Shown: positions 7,263 through 15,540 of the stretch, in pieces | How positions within the stretch are numbered: position 1 is the first letter of the stretch | Layout: every line of letters starts with the position of its first letter | Assembly (NCBI GenBank): GCA_964433135.1 | Contig: CAYSQW010000049.1 | Location: forward strand, 1-26,905 | DNA length: 26,905 nt | Direction of reading: 5' to 3' | Origin: CAYSQW01 sp964433135 | GTDB taxonomy: Bacteria > Acidobacteriota > Aminicenantia > Aminicenantales > Aminicenantaceae | Position numbers and translations under genes: made by a program | The notes under the pieces: generated by a model | Seen by the model: only the letters and a program-made list of their open reading frames with translations | The model's database searches: none | Told to the model about the DNA's origin: nothing

Positions 7263-9839
7263 CTATTTCTTGAGACGGATGACAACTTCGTGCCGGCAAA
7301 ATTCGCCGGAACGGCCTTGGGGGATCGTGATGTCGAGCCGGGAGGATTTCAACTTCCCGCCGAAGGCGGATTCCGCCAGGAAAACGTTGTGCAGAGGTAC
7401 GGAGTACATCCGTCCGGTCAATCCCTCCACAAGAAGGCGCAGCTCGCGCCCGTCGTTTCGAAGCCGGATCACCTTCAATCCGGAGCTTCTGCATCCGACC
7501 CGGAATGAAGGGGGGATGGAAAGCACTTCCAGGGTGGGTCGGAATGCGAATACGACCTCGGTCGCTTCGTTTTTCGGCCGGATATCAAGGCGCGGCCGTA
7601 TGAGTTGGGGGCTTTTTTCGATGGAAAACTCGATTTCTTCACCGTTTACCGTGACCGATTCCATCGTCGTCCCGGGAGCCAACCCGGGAGCCAGGCTAAG
7701 CGTTGTCCCTTCGATATCTTTCCCCCGGACCGAGAGGATAACGGATCTTTCGGATCTTCGATAGTCGATATCCGCGCTTCCTTCACCGAGTTTGAAATTT
7801 CGGATGCGAACGTTTTCCCAATCCGGGGGGAACTGGGGAGCGAATATTCCGGATCTCCGATGGGCGTTCGTCCGCAGCCCGCACAGGCCTCTTACCAGGG
7901 GGAGAACCAATCCGGCGGATGAAAATCCCTGCTGGGAGACGGCTTCCGCGGCCCACATGTTGGTATCCCCTGAAAAAACTTCCGTGATGGTGCCGAGGCC
8001 GTGTTCGAAAGTGTGATGTGCGGTGGCATGAAGCAGGTCCCATCCCTGCTGTGACATTCCATGCTCGAAGAGGGCGGCGTTGACCCAACCGCTGATGAAA
8101 GGCCAGACCGCCCCGTAATTGTAATCGAGCGGCCGGTAAAGAGAACTCTCCCGGGAAAGGCTGCGGATACCCCAATCGGTGTTCAATGCGGATGAAATGA
8201 TTTTTTCCAGGGACAGCCGGCTCTTTTCCGGTTCGCCCAGATCCCACATCAGACCCGGGGCGCACCAGGGGGAAATCTCCTCGATGTGACGCCCCGGTTC
8301 ATCGAAAGCATAAGCATAAAATTCGAGATCCGGATTCCAAAAGCGATTTTGGAACGCGTCGAGGGCGCGGTCGAATAGGCCGCTCGCTTGTTTCTCATCC
8401 GTCTTTTCTCCCAAGAGAGCGGCGAGCCGCGTCATGGACCGGACGGCGTTTACCCAGACGGCAGCCAAGTAGATATCGGTCTCGATCCCGGTCAGATCTC
8501 CGTATTCGAGGGCGCCGAGTCCCGCCGAGCGGTTGTCCATGAGTCCGTCCCGATTGGCGTCGGTCGAAAGGCACCAAGCGAATGCCCGTTGCAGCGAGTC
8601 CCAGCTTTTTCGGATGAAGTCCGTATCTCCGGTCGCACGCGCGTATTCCCACATGGCGGTGATGTAATAGGGGGTCGTATCTCCGTGGATGTATCCGTAG
8701 GGGTAGTCGTTCCACCAGTCAATATATGCGGCGGACTGGGAAAGCTCGTGCGCCATCTTTCCGTCTTCACGCTGCCATTTTTGTGTGAAGGCCAGGGCTT
8801 TACGGGCTAATTCGTAAGCGCCGCAGCCGACGAGACTCAGCGTGTTGATGTAGGTATCTCCCGAAAAAAACCACCCGAAACCCGGTCGGCCGCTTGTGCC
8901 CGAGGCTCCCAACCCGGCGATCATCCCCAATCCGAGATCGGGATTGTCGACCATGAGATTGTCGAAGGTCACCTTTGCCCATTCAAAGGCTTGATTCAAG
9001 GACGTGTCCGGAGTTTGCAGCTGAAGTGTTTTTTCGCGCAAGGCCCGGAAGTGTAGAAGATTCTTGCGGTATAGAGCTTCGGGATCGTGAAGCAGGACCC
9101 GGTAGGTCTCCCGGACGGATTCCGGTTTTCCGTTTCCGCCGGCGATGGCGATGGAAATGAAACGGTTCCTGAATTTAACGGGATCGGAAATCTCGATTTT
9201 GAACTCGCTGGGTGAATCCGCCAGCATATGGGCAGGGGAAGCGGATATTCCTTCGGCGGCGGGGGAGCCGACGATCCCATGGTTTCGACCGGTCGGCTCG
9301 GAGAGGATATAGGCCTTGAGTCCGGGATCCCAACGAGCGCGCTGTCCGCCGATGCCCGCCGGCCACATGGGCTGGAGCACGGGTCGGAAACCGCAGACGA
9401 GCGTCAGAGGAACGATGGAGTCGACGGCTATCAGAATAACGGCCCCCGCGTTTTCAAGAGAAGAGAGGTAGGATACATTGACGGTGAATTCCTGATGGAT
9501 GAAGACGAGCGTTGTGACCTCGGGCTTTACGGAGATCTCATGGATGAGATCGCGCGCCGGAATGGGCTGCGTGGAACCGCCTGTTAAAAAAGAAAACTTA
9601 AAATCACGCAGCAGTTTGAGCGGATAAGCCCAGGCTTCGAAAGTCCCGGTTTCATCACCCAGGATCGCAAACCTGCGTCCGGACTTGTGAAATGGGAATC
9701 CGGGGCGTGCCGGTCTGGTCAGGGTCAGCGGATTGGGCTCCCACTGGAAAGCCGGAAGCGTTTCATGCTGGTTTGCCGGTGCCGGAGATGCCGCGGCCAG
9801 GAAAAAAATCAATGCCGATACGAATGCACCATGTTTCAT
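7263..9839 (-). CDS. Secreted (alpha/alpha)6-barrel glycoside hydrolase, debranching-enzyme-like
   Basis: An 858-residue protein with a clear signal peptide (MKHGAFVSALIFFLAAASPAPA). Residues ~25-290 look like a beta-rich N-terminal domain. Residues ~300-680 form a six-hairpin barrel with helices punctuated by FGWFFSGDTYINTLSL, DGKMAHELSQ, GDTTPYYITAMWEYA, DANRDGLMDN and GIETDIYLAAVW. These patterns match the glucoamylase, GH63 and amylo-1,6-glucosidase superfamily. The last ~150 residues are a beta domain. The expected action is hydrolysis of alpha-linked glucosides in the periplasm or outside. Exact family and linkage cannot be fixed by eye, and I cannot name the catalytic acids. Start: ATG with GGAAGGGAG just upstream. 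It is divergent from the radical SAM gene, sharing a 170-bp intergenic region with palindromes. Confidence 0.8.
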   Translation of the reverse strand: MKHGAFVSALIFFLAAASPAPANQHETLPAFQWEPNPLTLTRPARPGFPFHKSGRRFAILGDETGTFEAWAYPLKLLRDFKFSFLTGGSTQPIPARDLIHEISVKPEVTTLVFIHQEFTVNVSYLSSLENAGAVILIAVDSIVPLTLVCGFRPVLQPMWPAGIGGQRARWDPGLKAYILSEPTGRNHGIVGSPAAEGISASPAHMLADSPSEFKIEISDPVKFRNRFISIAIAGGNGKPESVRETYRVLLHDPEALYRKNLLHFRALREKTLQLQTPDTSLNQAFEWAKVTFDNLMVDNPDLGLGMIAGLGASGTSGRPGFGWFFSGDTYINTLSLVGCGAYELARKALAFTQKWQREDGKMAHELSQSAAYIDWWNDYPYGYIHGDTTPYYITAMWEYARATGDTDFIRKSWDSLQRAFAWCLSTDANRDGLMDNRSAGLGALEYGDLTGIETDIYLAAVWVNAVRSMTRLAALLGEKTDEKQASGLFDRALDAFQNRFWNPDLEFYAYAFDEPGRHIEEISPWCAPGLMWDLGEPEKSRLSLEKIISSALNTDWGIRSLSRESSLYRPLDYNYGAVWPFISGWVNAALFEHGMSQQGWDLLHATAHHTFEHGLGTITEVFSGDTNMWAAEAVSQQGFSSAGLVLPLVRGLCGLRTNAHRRSGIFAPQFPPDWENVRIRNFKLGEGSADIDYRRSERSVILSVRGKDIEGTTLSLAPGLAPGTTMESVTVNGEEIEFSIEKSPQLIRPRLDIRPKNEATEVVFAFRPTLEVLSIPPSFRVGCRSSGLKVIRLRNDGRELRLLVEGLTGRMYSVPLHNVFLAESAFGGKLKSSRLDITIPQGRSGEFCRHEVVIRLKK

Positions 9840-9921
9840 GGCTCCCTTCCTTCATCCTTGTCTTTCGTCCATTATCGGGGAAAGATTCCTTGAAGTAAAG
9901 GCGGTTCCTGACGCCGTAATA

Positions 9922-9955
9922 ATCCCGATATGGGATGATCCTGATATTTTTCAGG
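9922..9955. promoter_or_regulatory. Tandem palindromes in a divergent intergenic region
   Basis: Two adjacent inverted repeats lie between the divergent hydrolase and radical SAM genes. They are ATCCC-gatat-GGGAT (9922-9936, perfect 5-bp arms) and CCTGA-tatttt-TCAGG (9940-9955, perfect 5-bp arms). They sit just upstream of the candidate promoter at 9963 and could be an operator. Short arms can arise by chance. Confidence 0.35.
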
Positions 9956-9962
9956 TCGAGGA

Positions 9963-9989
9963 TTGACTTTTTTGTTTCCAGGGTATAGT
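9963..9989 (+). promoter_or_regulatory. Candidate promoter for the radical SAM gene
   Basis: TTGACT (9963-9968) and TATAGT (9984-9989) are separated by 15 bp, slightly short for sigma70. The predicted start would give a leader of under 20 nt that still includes the GAGGG ribosome site at 10001-10005. Confidence 0.4.
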
Positions 9990-10012
9990 GAAAAGGGCAT
10001 GAGGGATTATCA

Positions 10013-10774
10013 GTGACGTGTTCCGGAAAGATTCCCGAGGCTTTGTTTCCGTTCGATCCGCTGCGGCGTGCAAAGGAAGCCGAATCCCTTGTTATGTGTG
10101 ATGACAGCCGTTTGTACTACCGTTTCCGGACCGCGCGTTATTATGGAGGCATCGCGACCGCCGATACCCTGGGATGCTGTTTTCTCTGCGCATACTGCTG
10201 GAATTATGCGCGCAATCTCGATCCCGGGCGATTCAAGGATTTTTTTACACCGGATGAAGCGGCTTGCCGCCTGCTTGGAATCGCACGTCGGAATTCCCTG
10301 AATCTTTTCCGTATCAGCGGAGCGGAACCGATCCTCGGTGAAAAGTCTTTCGATCATCTGGCCGAGGTCCTTCGGTGTGTTTTCCGGGAAAAGCCGAACG
10401 CCGCCTTCGTCATCGAAACCAATGGGTATTTCCTGGGACTGCGCCCAGACCTGATAGAGAAGCTTCGTTTTGACAATCTGTGGATCCGGATCTGTCTTAA
10501 AGGGATCGACAAAGAATCTTTTTCAAAAATTACGGGCGCCGAAGAGAAAGGCTTCTCTTATCCGCTTACGGCCCTGTCGTCCCTTGAGGAGCAGGGGATC
10601 AAATATCGGCCCGCGCTGATGGGAGCGCTTTTCTCTCCCCGGGATGTGGGCCGTTTTCAACTCCGTCTGCAGGGATTGGGGATCCGTGCACCGCTGGAGT
10701 TGGAGTCGTTGGAAACCTACCCCTTCGTGCGAAAAAATATGCGGGAAAGAAACATGCTCCCCTTTAAGCCGTGA
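10013..10774 (+). CDS. Radical SAM protein, short form
   Basis: A 253-residue protein with a CX3CX2C iron-sulfur motif at C55, C59 and C62 (GCCFLCAYCWNYARN). It also has the GAEP-type SAM-binding strand (FRISGAEPILG) and ETNGYFLG further on, as in activase and MoaA-like radical SAM proteins. No extra C-terminal cluster (SPASM or twitch) is visible, so it is close to a minimal barrel. Start: GTG at 10013, preceded by GAGGG with a 7-nt gap. An ATG at 9999 is out of frame and closes after five codons. The expected chemistry is reductive cleavage of S-adenosylmethionine to a radical, but the substrate is unknown. Neighbours (a hydrolase and a peptidase) give no clear clue, and the next gene appears to have its own promoter. 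Confidence 0.82.
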   Translation: MTCSGKIPEALFPFDPLRRAKEAESLVMCDDSRLYYRFRTARYYGGIATADTLGCCFLCAYCWNYARNLDPGRFKDFFTPDEAACRLLGIARRNSLNLFRISGAEPILGEKSFDHLAEVLRCVFREKPNAAFVIETNGYFLGLRPDLIEKLRFDNLWIRICLKGIDKESFSKITGAEEKGFSYPLTALSSLEEQGIKYRPALMGALFSPRDVGRFQLRLQGLGIRAPLELESLETYPFVRKNMRERNMLPFKP

Positions 10775-10815
10775 AGCGTACTTCGTTTCGATAAGCCGGA
10801 GCGGCCTGATTTTGT

Positions 10816-10844
10816 TTGCTCCCTGGAAGGATTCTTTTTATACT
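10816..10844 (+). promoter_or_regulatory. Candidate sigma70 promoter for the M24 peptidase gene
   Basis: TTGCTC (10816-10821), a 17-bp spacer and TATACT (10839-10844) lie about 115 nt upstream of the peptidase start. The -10 is strong and the -35 moderate. It suggests the peptidase is not simply the second gene of the radical SAM transcript. Confidence 0.45.
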
Positions 10845-10958
10845 AAGGATTACCGCCGTCCCCCGGTGTCGGTTTCAGGCGGACTCATCGGTCTTATAAA
10901 CCGCTTTGAACTTGAGGCTGCTCGGGATTGCATGAAAGTAAAAAGGAGGATTTGACTG

Positions 10959-12359
10959 ATGGGCGTCATGAAAAAATACGGTTTATGGTATTTTTCTCTT
11001 CTCTTGTTTTGTTTTTCTCTCAACGCTTTTTCCCAGGAAATCCCCGTGGCTTCGGTAGACGATACATCCGGTATCCTGCCTGTAAAGCAGCGGGAATTGC
11101 TCTGGAACGAGATCCTGGAATGGCGGCTCGAAAATATTCTCCCCGATTTGATGAAGCGGGAAGGCATCGATATGTGGCTGGTCTTGAACCGTGAGAACAA
11201 CGAGGACCCGGCTTATATGACGCTGGTTCCCAGGCCCAATATGACCGCCCGGCGGCGGGCTCTGATCTTTTATTCGTCCGGTAAAAACGGGACGGTCGAA
11301 CGCTACGACAACAGCCGGGACGGGACGAAACCTTTTTATAACGGGATACCTCAGGAAAAAGGACTCTCCCGCTTCGAAAACATCGTTCATTTCATCAAAC
11401 AAAAGGATCCCCGAAAGATCGGGATCAACGTGTCCTCGAACTGGGCGCATACCGACGGGCTCTCCGCCAGCTTGAAGCAGGAGCTCACGGAAGCTCTGGG
11501 ACCGAAATACAGTTCCCGCCTGGTTTCCGCGGAGCGCCTGTGCACGGGCTGGCTGGAAACCCGGAGCCCGCGAGAGATCAGCATCTATCGTCATATCTGC
11601 GGGATCGCTCACGATATGATCGCGGATTTCTTTTCCAATAAAGTGATCACGCCTGATGTCACCACGGTCGCCGACGTCAAGTGGTGGATTCGCCAGCGGT
11701 TGAACGACTTGGGATTGGAAACCTGGTTTCAGCCGGATATCTTCATTGCGCGGAACAAGCCGGAACCGGTCAAGATGGATGACTCCTGGTCCGTAAGCGG
11801 CTATTACCACGTAAAAGATGACGAAACCAATGTCATCCGGAGAGGAGATCTTCTGCACTGCGATTTCGGCATCGTCTACCTTGGGTTGCACACCGACATG
11901 CAGTGGGAGGCTTATGTCTGCCGGATCGGAGAAGATGACGCGCCGGAGGGAATCAAGGCGGCGCTGAAACAAGCCCGCCTCATGGCGAAAATCTACATGA
12001 ATGAATTCAAGGCGGGCAAGCGGGGCGGGGATATCGCGTTCGCCGCCATGCAGAAGGGCAAGGCGCAAGGACTCCGGCCGTATATCTATTCCCATCCGAT
12101 AGGATTTCACGGTCATGCCGCAGGCACCGGCCTCTATGCCCGGATCAAACAAACGGAACCCCCCGCCGCCGATACCGTCAGGTCCCAATACCCCCTGCAT
12201 CTTAATACCTGCTATGCCATCGAATTTCAGGTTCTCGCAAGTATTCCCGAGTGGGGGGGACAGGATATCCGCTGGGGATTCGAGGAAGATGCGGTCTTCA
12301 CCGAGGAAGGATGCCGTTTCATCGATGGGCACGAGACCGAAGTCCTGCTGATCAAATAA
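10959..12359 (+). CDS. Secreted M24-family metallopeptidase (Xaa-Pro aminopeptidase-like)
   Basis: A 466-residue protein with a signal peptide (MKKYGLWYFSLLLFCFS and on to NAFSQ). A creatinase-like N-terminal domain precedes the pita-bread catalytic domain, which starts at about residue 205. The five dinuclear metal ligands can be placed at Asp302 (HCDFG), Asp313 (HTDMQ), a His in SHPIGFHGH (379-386), Glu422 (YAIEF) and a Glu in GFEEDAVF (442-443). The family removes an N-terminal residue before proline, or acts as a dipeptidase. Export suggests a role on imported or external peptides. GGAGG lies 9 nt upstream of ATG 10959. An in-frame ATG at 10968 (MKKYGL) is an equally good start and gives a cleaner signal peptide. 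Confidence 0.88.
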   Translation: MGVMKKYGLWYFSLLLFCFSLNAFSQEIPVASVDDTSGILPVKQRELLWNEILEWRLENILPDLMKREGIDMWLVLNRENNEDPAYMTLVPRPNMTARRRALIFYSSGKNGTVERYDNSRDGTKPFYNGIPQEKGLSRFENIVHFIKQKDPRKIGINVSSNWAHTDGLSASLKQELTEALGPKYSSRLVSAERLCTGWLETRSPREISIYRHICGIAHDMIADFFSNKVITPDVTTVADVKWWIRQRLNDLGLETWFQPDIFIARNKPEPVKMDDSWSVSGYYHVKDDETNVIRRGDLLHCDFGIVYLGLHTDMQWEAYVCRIGEDDAPEGIKAALKQARLMAKIYMNEFKAGKRGGDIAFAAMQKGKAQGLRPYIYSHPIGFHGHAAGTGLYARIKQTEPPAADTVRSQYPLHLNTCYAIEFQVLASIPEWGGQDIRWGFEEDAVFTEEGCRFIDGHETEVLLIK

Positions 12360-12395
12360 AATGTATCGTTTGTAGGGTCGATCGGCATCTGCCGG

Positions 12396-12425
12396 GGCGG
12401 GATTCTTTCTGATAGAATTCCCGCC
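12396..12425. terminator. Intergenic hairpin between convergent genes
   Basis: GGCGGGA-TTCT pairs with AGAA-TTCCCGCC across a short loop, with one bulged T. It lies between the ends of the M24 peptidase (12359) and the permease (12461). No strong U-tract follows on either strand, so it may be a rho-assisted or bidirectional stop. Confidence 0.45.
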
Positions 12426-12460
12426 TCATGATTCCGGGCCCATCTTGGTCGAGAGATATT

Positions 12461-15004
12461 TCACTCATATCTGAGGCTGTCTACGGGATTGGAACGTGCG
12501 GTCCTAATGATTTTGATGCTTATGGTCAGCAGCGCGATCAGTATTGCCGCCAGTCCCGAAGCCAGGAAGATCCAGCCCGAAATACCGGTACGGTAAGCAT
12601 AATTATTCAGCAGATTATCCACAAGGAAATAGGCCATGGGCCATGCGATCACATTGGATACGATCAGGAGTACTAAAAAATCTCTGGATATAAGGGCCAT
12701 GATATCCGGTACGGCAGCGCCGAGGACTTTTCGGATTCCGATCTCTTTGGTGCGTTGTTCCGTAGTAAACGATGCCATCCCGAAAAGTCCGAGACACGAA
12801 ATGAAAATGGCGAGGACTGTGAAGTATTGGTAGATTTTGCTCCTTCGCTGGTCGGCTCCGTACTGCCGGTTGAACACATCATCGAGGAATTGGAACTCGA
12901 ATGGATAGTTGGGGGCGAATTCCACGGCTTTACTTTCCAAATAGGCGATAGTGCCCGCGATATCATCCGGCTTGATTTTTACAAAAACATATCGGTAGGA
13001 TCCATGCCGCTGCGACATCGTGAAAATAACGGGTTTGATCGGATCATGGAGCGAGGAGGCATGAAAATCCCTGACGATGCCGATGATCGTCCCTTCGTCC
13101 TCCCAGCAGGAAAACATCTTGCCGATAGGTGATTCCAGCTCCGTTATCTTCAAGGCCGCCTCATTGAGAATGTAATTTTCTCGGTCCGTGGGGTGCTCCC
13201 GGGAGAAGCTTCGGCCCTGAATGATCTGCATACCGAGTGTTTTGAAATAGTCATAATCCACGGAGGCATCCGTCATAGTGGTGTAGTCTTCAGGGCCTTT
13301 TCCTTCCCAGTAGACGGGATTGATATGCCCGATGCTGGTGGGATATCGGCGCGCTGCCGTAATGTTGACGACATGGGAGTTTTGCCTTATCTCATTTTTG
13401 AATGATTGGAAGCTCTGCCGCAGTTCCCGGTTCAAGGATACGGCGACGATATGCTCTCGGTTCAAACCGATATCCTTGTTTCTGATGTAATGGAGCTGTT
13501 TGTACATGACTATGGTTCCGATGATCAATATGATGGTTGCGGTGAATTGACCGACGACCAGGATCTTTCTCAACCGGAATCCGCCCGTGCCGGGCTGCCG
13601 TTTTCCGGTTTTAAGTACCTGGACCGGTTTGAATGAGGAGAGAAGCAGTGCCGGATAACCGCCTGCCGCCAGGCCCGTAAACAGAACGATGCCTAAAAGA
13701 AGCAGAGGAGTCGAGATGCCGCCGAATATATGCAAGCTCAGCTGCTTTTGAGCAAGGCGGTTAAACGCCGGTAGAGAGAGGATAACCAGTGAGATCGAAA
13801 TAGCCAGGGAGATAAGTGCCAGAATGAAAGACTCTCCCATGAACTGCCTTATGATATGCGTTCTGTCAGCTCCGATGACCTTGCGCATCCCGATCTCTTT
13901 GGCCCGGGTATTCGATCGTGCCGTCGAGAGGTTTATAAAATTGATGCAGGCGATGATGAGGATGGCTGCCGCGATCATCAGGAAGATGTAGACATAGAGA
14001 ATAGGATCGGTTCCGTTCAGAGAATACAGATGGACTTTGGCTAGAGGTTGGATGTGAAGGAGAACCTCCTGATCGGTCCGCTTGTCGTGCTCCATGATGA
14101 ATCCGGAGATCTTTTCTGAAAAGTTTTCAATGTCGATGTTCTTATCCAATAGAGCAAAAGTTCCGACTTCATAAGACCAGCTGGTTTCCGCTCTTTCGCC
14201 CAGGAGTTTCATGGAGGCGAGAAAATCGAATCGAAGATGCGAGTTCTCGGGGACATCCTCCATCACACCGCTCACGATCAGCTCAAGGTCATTATTGATG
14301 AGCAGGGATCTGCCGATGGGATCATGATTGCCGAAATACCTGGTGGCGGCGCTTTCCGTAAGAACGATGTGTTCCCGGCTGGAAAAAGCCGTTTCAGGAG
14401 ATCCATCAATGAACGGAAATGTAAAAATTGTAAAAAAATCATCGTCCACAAGTCCGCCGTTCCCGTCATGGATGTTGTCTCCGAATTTGATGAGCGGTCT
14501 CCAATTATAGAATCTCGTTATCTTTCTGACCTCCGGGTACCGCTCCTTGAAAGCCGCCGCCAACGACAGGGGATTGGAGGAATACTTGGTTCCTTGAATT
14601 TCAGGAATCGTTCTGTAAATATCGCTGTAGTTGTGGTGGAACTTATCGAATCTCAACTCATCGTGCACCCAGAGGAGAATCAGGATGCAGCAGGTCATAC
14701 CGATCGCAAGGCCCATGATGTTGATGAAGGAGTAGACGGTGTTTTTCTTGAGGTTTCTCCATGTGACGAGAAAATAGTTTTTAAGCATGACGACTCCTAT
14801 CGATAAAGATAATTTGCCGTAGGCGGCAAGCGCATAGGTGACCTGAGCCCAGTACCACAAAAGGGCCCGGTGTTTTCCGGCTTCTTTGACGCGTTCCCGG
14901 TACTCCTCACCGCAATCTTGAGAGAATGTGTATTCCGATTCATAGTATTTCAGCCATGAAAGCACTTTTTGGCCTGTTTTGGGCGGGGCGCTCTCTTTTT
15001 TCAT
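12461..15004 (-). CDS. FtsX/MacB-type ABC permease with N-terminal prefix domain
   Basis: An 847-residue protein with two permease halves. Residues 1-72 are a cytoplasmic prefix domain (QKVLSWLKYY, CGEEYRERVKEAGK, LLWYWAQV) of the kind found in PadR-linked permeases. The first half begins at about residue 75 (MLKNYFLVTWRNLKKN) with a membrane helix at ~93-113, a large outside domain of the MacB type, then three helices. The second half repeats this and ends TARSNPVDSLRYE. Signature loops ARSNTRAKEIGMRKVIGA and RTKEIGIRKVLGA mark the two FtsX domains. No ATPase gene is adjacent. I chose ATG at 15004 because the protein then aligns from residue 1 with the permease at 26055 (MKxxxxPK...). A TTG at 15016 would overlap the padR stop by 3 bases. 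It forms an operon with the PadR gene upstream. Confidence 0.88.
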   Translation of the reverse strand: MKKESAPPKTGQKVLSWLKYYESEYTFSQDCGEEYRERVKEAGKHRALLWYWAQVTYALAAYGKLSLSIGVVMLKNYFLVTWRNLKKNTVYSFINIMGLAIGMTCCILILLWVHDELRFDKFHHNYSDIYRTIPEIQGTKYSSNPLSLAAAFKERYPEVRKITRFYNWRPLIKFGDNIHDGNGGLVDDDFFTIFTFPFIDGSPETAFSSREHIVLTESAATRYFGNHDPIGRSLLINNDLELIVSGVMEDVPENSHLRFDFLASMKLLGERAETSWSYEVGTFALLDKNIDIENFSEKISGFIMEHDKRTDQEVLLHIQPLAKVHLYSLNGTDPILYVYIFLMIAAAILIIACINFINLSTARSNTRAKEIGMRKVIGADRTHIIRQFMGESFILALISLAISISLVILSLPAFNRLAQKQLSLHIFGGISTPLLLLGIVLFTGLAAGGYPALLLSSFKPVQVLKTGKRQPGTGGFRLRKILVVGQFTATIILIIGTIVMYKQLHYIRNKDIGLNREHIVAVSLNRELRQSFQSFKNEIRQNSHVVNITAARRYPTSIGHINPVYWEGKGPEDYTTMTDASVDYDYFKTLGMQIIQGRSFSREHPTDRENYILNEAALKITELESPIGKMFSCWEDEGTIIGIVRDFHASSLHDPIKPVIFTMSQRHGSYRYVFVKIKPDDIAGTIAYLESKAVEFAPNYPFEFQFLDDVFNRQYGADQRRSKIYQYFTVLAIFISCLGLFGMASFTTEQRTKEIGIRKVLGAAVPDIMALISRDFLVLLIVSNVIAWPMAYFLVDNLLNNYAYRTGISGWIFLASGLAAILIALLTISIKIIRTARSNPVDSLRYE

Positions 15005-15012
15005 CCGGCCGC

Positions 15013-15333
15013 TCAATTTTCCAGGAATTCAGGGATGCTTTGAAATATCGCGCGGTGCAGTTCGAAAGAATCCTTGAGGGCTCTTCCGCCTTCGGAGGTC
15101 AGTGCATAATAGATCCGGGGCCTTCCTCCCTTTTCAGAGAGTGTGGTTCCCTTGGTCTTGCTGACGTACCCTTTGCGCAGCAGCTGGTCGAGCGCATTGT
15201 ACAATGTCCCGTACATAAGACGTTTTCCGGTCATTTTCGCCACCCTTTTCCTAATGGAGACGCCGTAGGCGTTTTCCTCAAGGGCGATAATAGCGGCGAG
15301 GATCATTTGTTCCAATGGGGTCAGTTCTTTCAT
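15013..15333 (-). CDS. PadR-family transcriptional regulator
   Basis: A 106-residue winged-helix repressor: MKELTPLEQMILAAIIALEE, then YGVSIRKRVAKMTGK, the helix-turn-helix and wing segment YGTLYNALDQLLRKGYV, and the GRPRIYYALTSEGGRAL wing typical of PadR. The start was set by comparison with the PadR at 25723, which also begins MKEL. A longer frame upstream adds 29 residues unlike the family. The ribosome site is weak (CCGGAAAAA). It lies directly ahead of the permease gene, which it probably controls together with itself. Palindromes at 15391-15414 are the likely operator. The ligand is unknown. Confidence 0.9.
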   Translation of the reverse strand: MKELTPLEQMILAAIIALEENAYGVSIRKRVAKMTGKRLMYGTLYNALDQLLRKGYVSKTKGTTLSEKGGRPRIYYALTSEGGRALKDSFELHRAIFQSIPEFLEN

Positions 15334-15390
15334 GATATTTTTCCGGACATTGATAAACAGATCATTGGTTCCGTTCCTTTTAAGGGGTTT

Positions 15391-15414
15391 TAAGTAACTT
15401 ACACATAGAGTAAG
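15391..15414. promoter_or_regulatory. Candidate PadR operator, overlapping palindromes
   Basis: Upstream of the minus-strand padR gene, TAAGT-a-ACTTA (15391-15401) overlaps CTTAC-acataga-GTAAG (15398-15414). Both have perfect 5-bp arms in an AT-rich setting 58-81 bp ahead of the padR start. PadR dimers usually bind such dyads near their own promoter. Binding itself is an inference. Confidence 0.4.
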
Positions 15415-15540
15415 ACGCAATTTACGAAAAAGGGTTTATGGGATGATGATAATACTTGAGAAAAAGGAGGACAGGGAAGGCTTGCCTCCCAAGACAGGCG
15501 TATGCACGTACCGGCTGTTATACCCGCTTCTGCGGTGTGA

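Noticed and set aside
10983..12332. 449-codon open frame antisense to the M24 peptidase
   Set aside because: It is a mirror of a strongly supported gene whose metal ligands are all visible. The antisense translation matches no family and has no ribosome site.
15334..15420. 29-residue N-terminal extension of the first PadR
   Set aside because: The extension is unlike PadR proteins. The second PadR also begins MKEL at the matching place.
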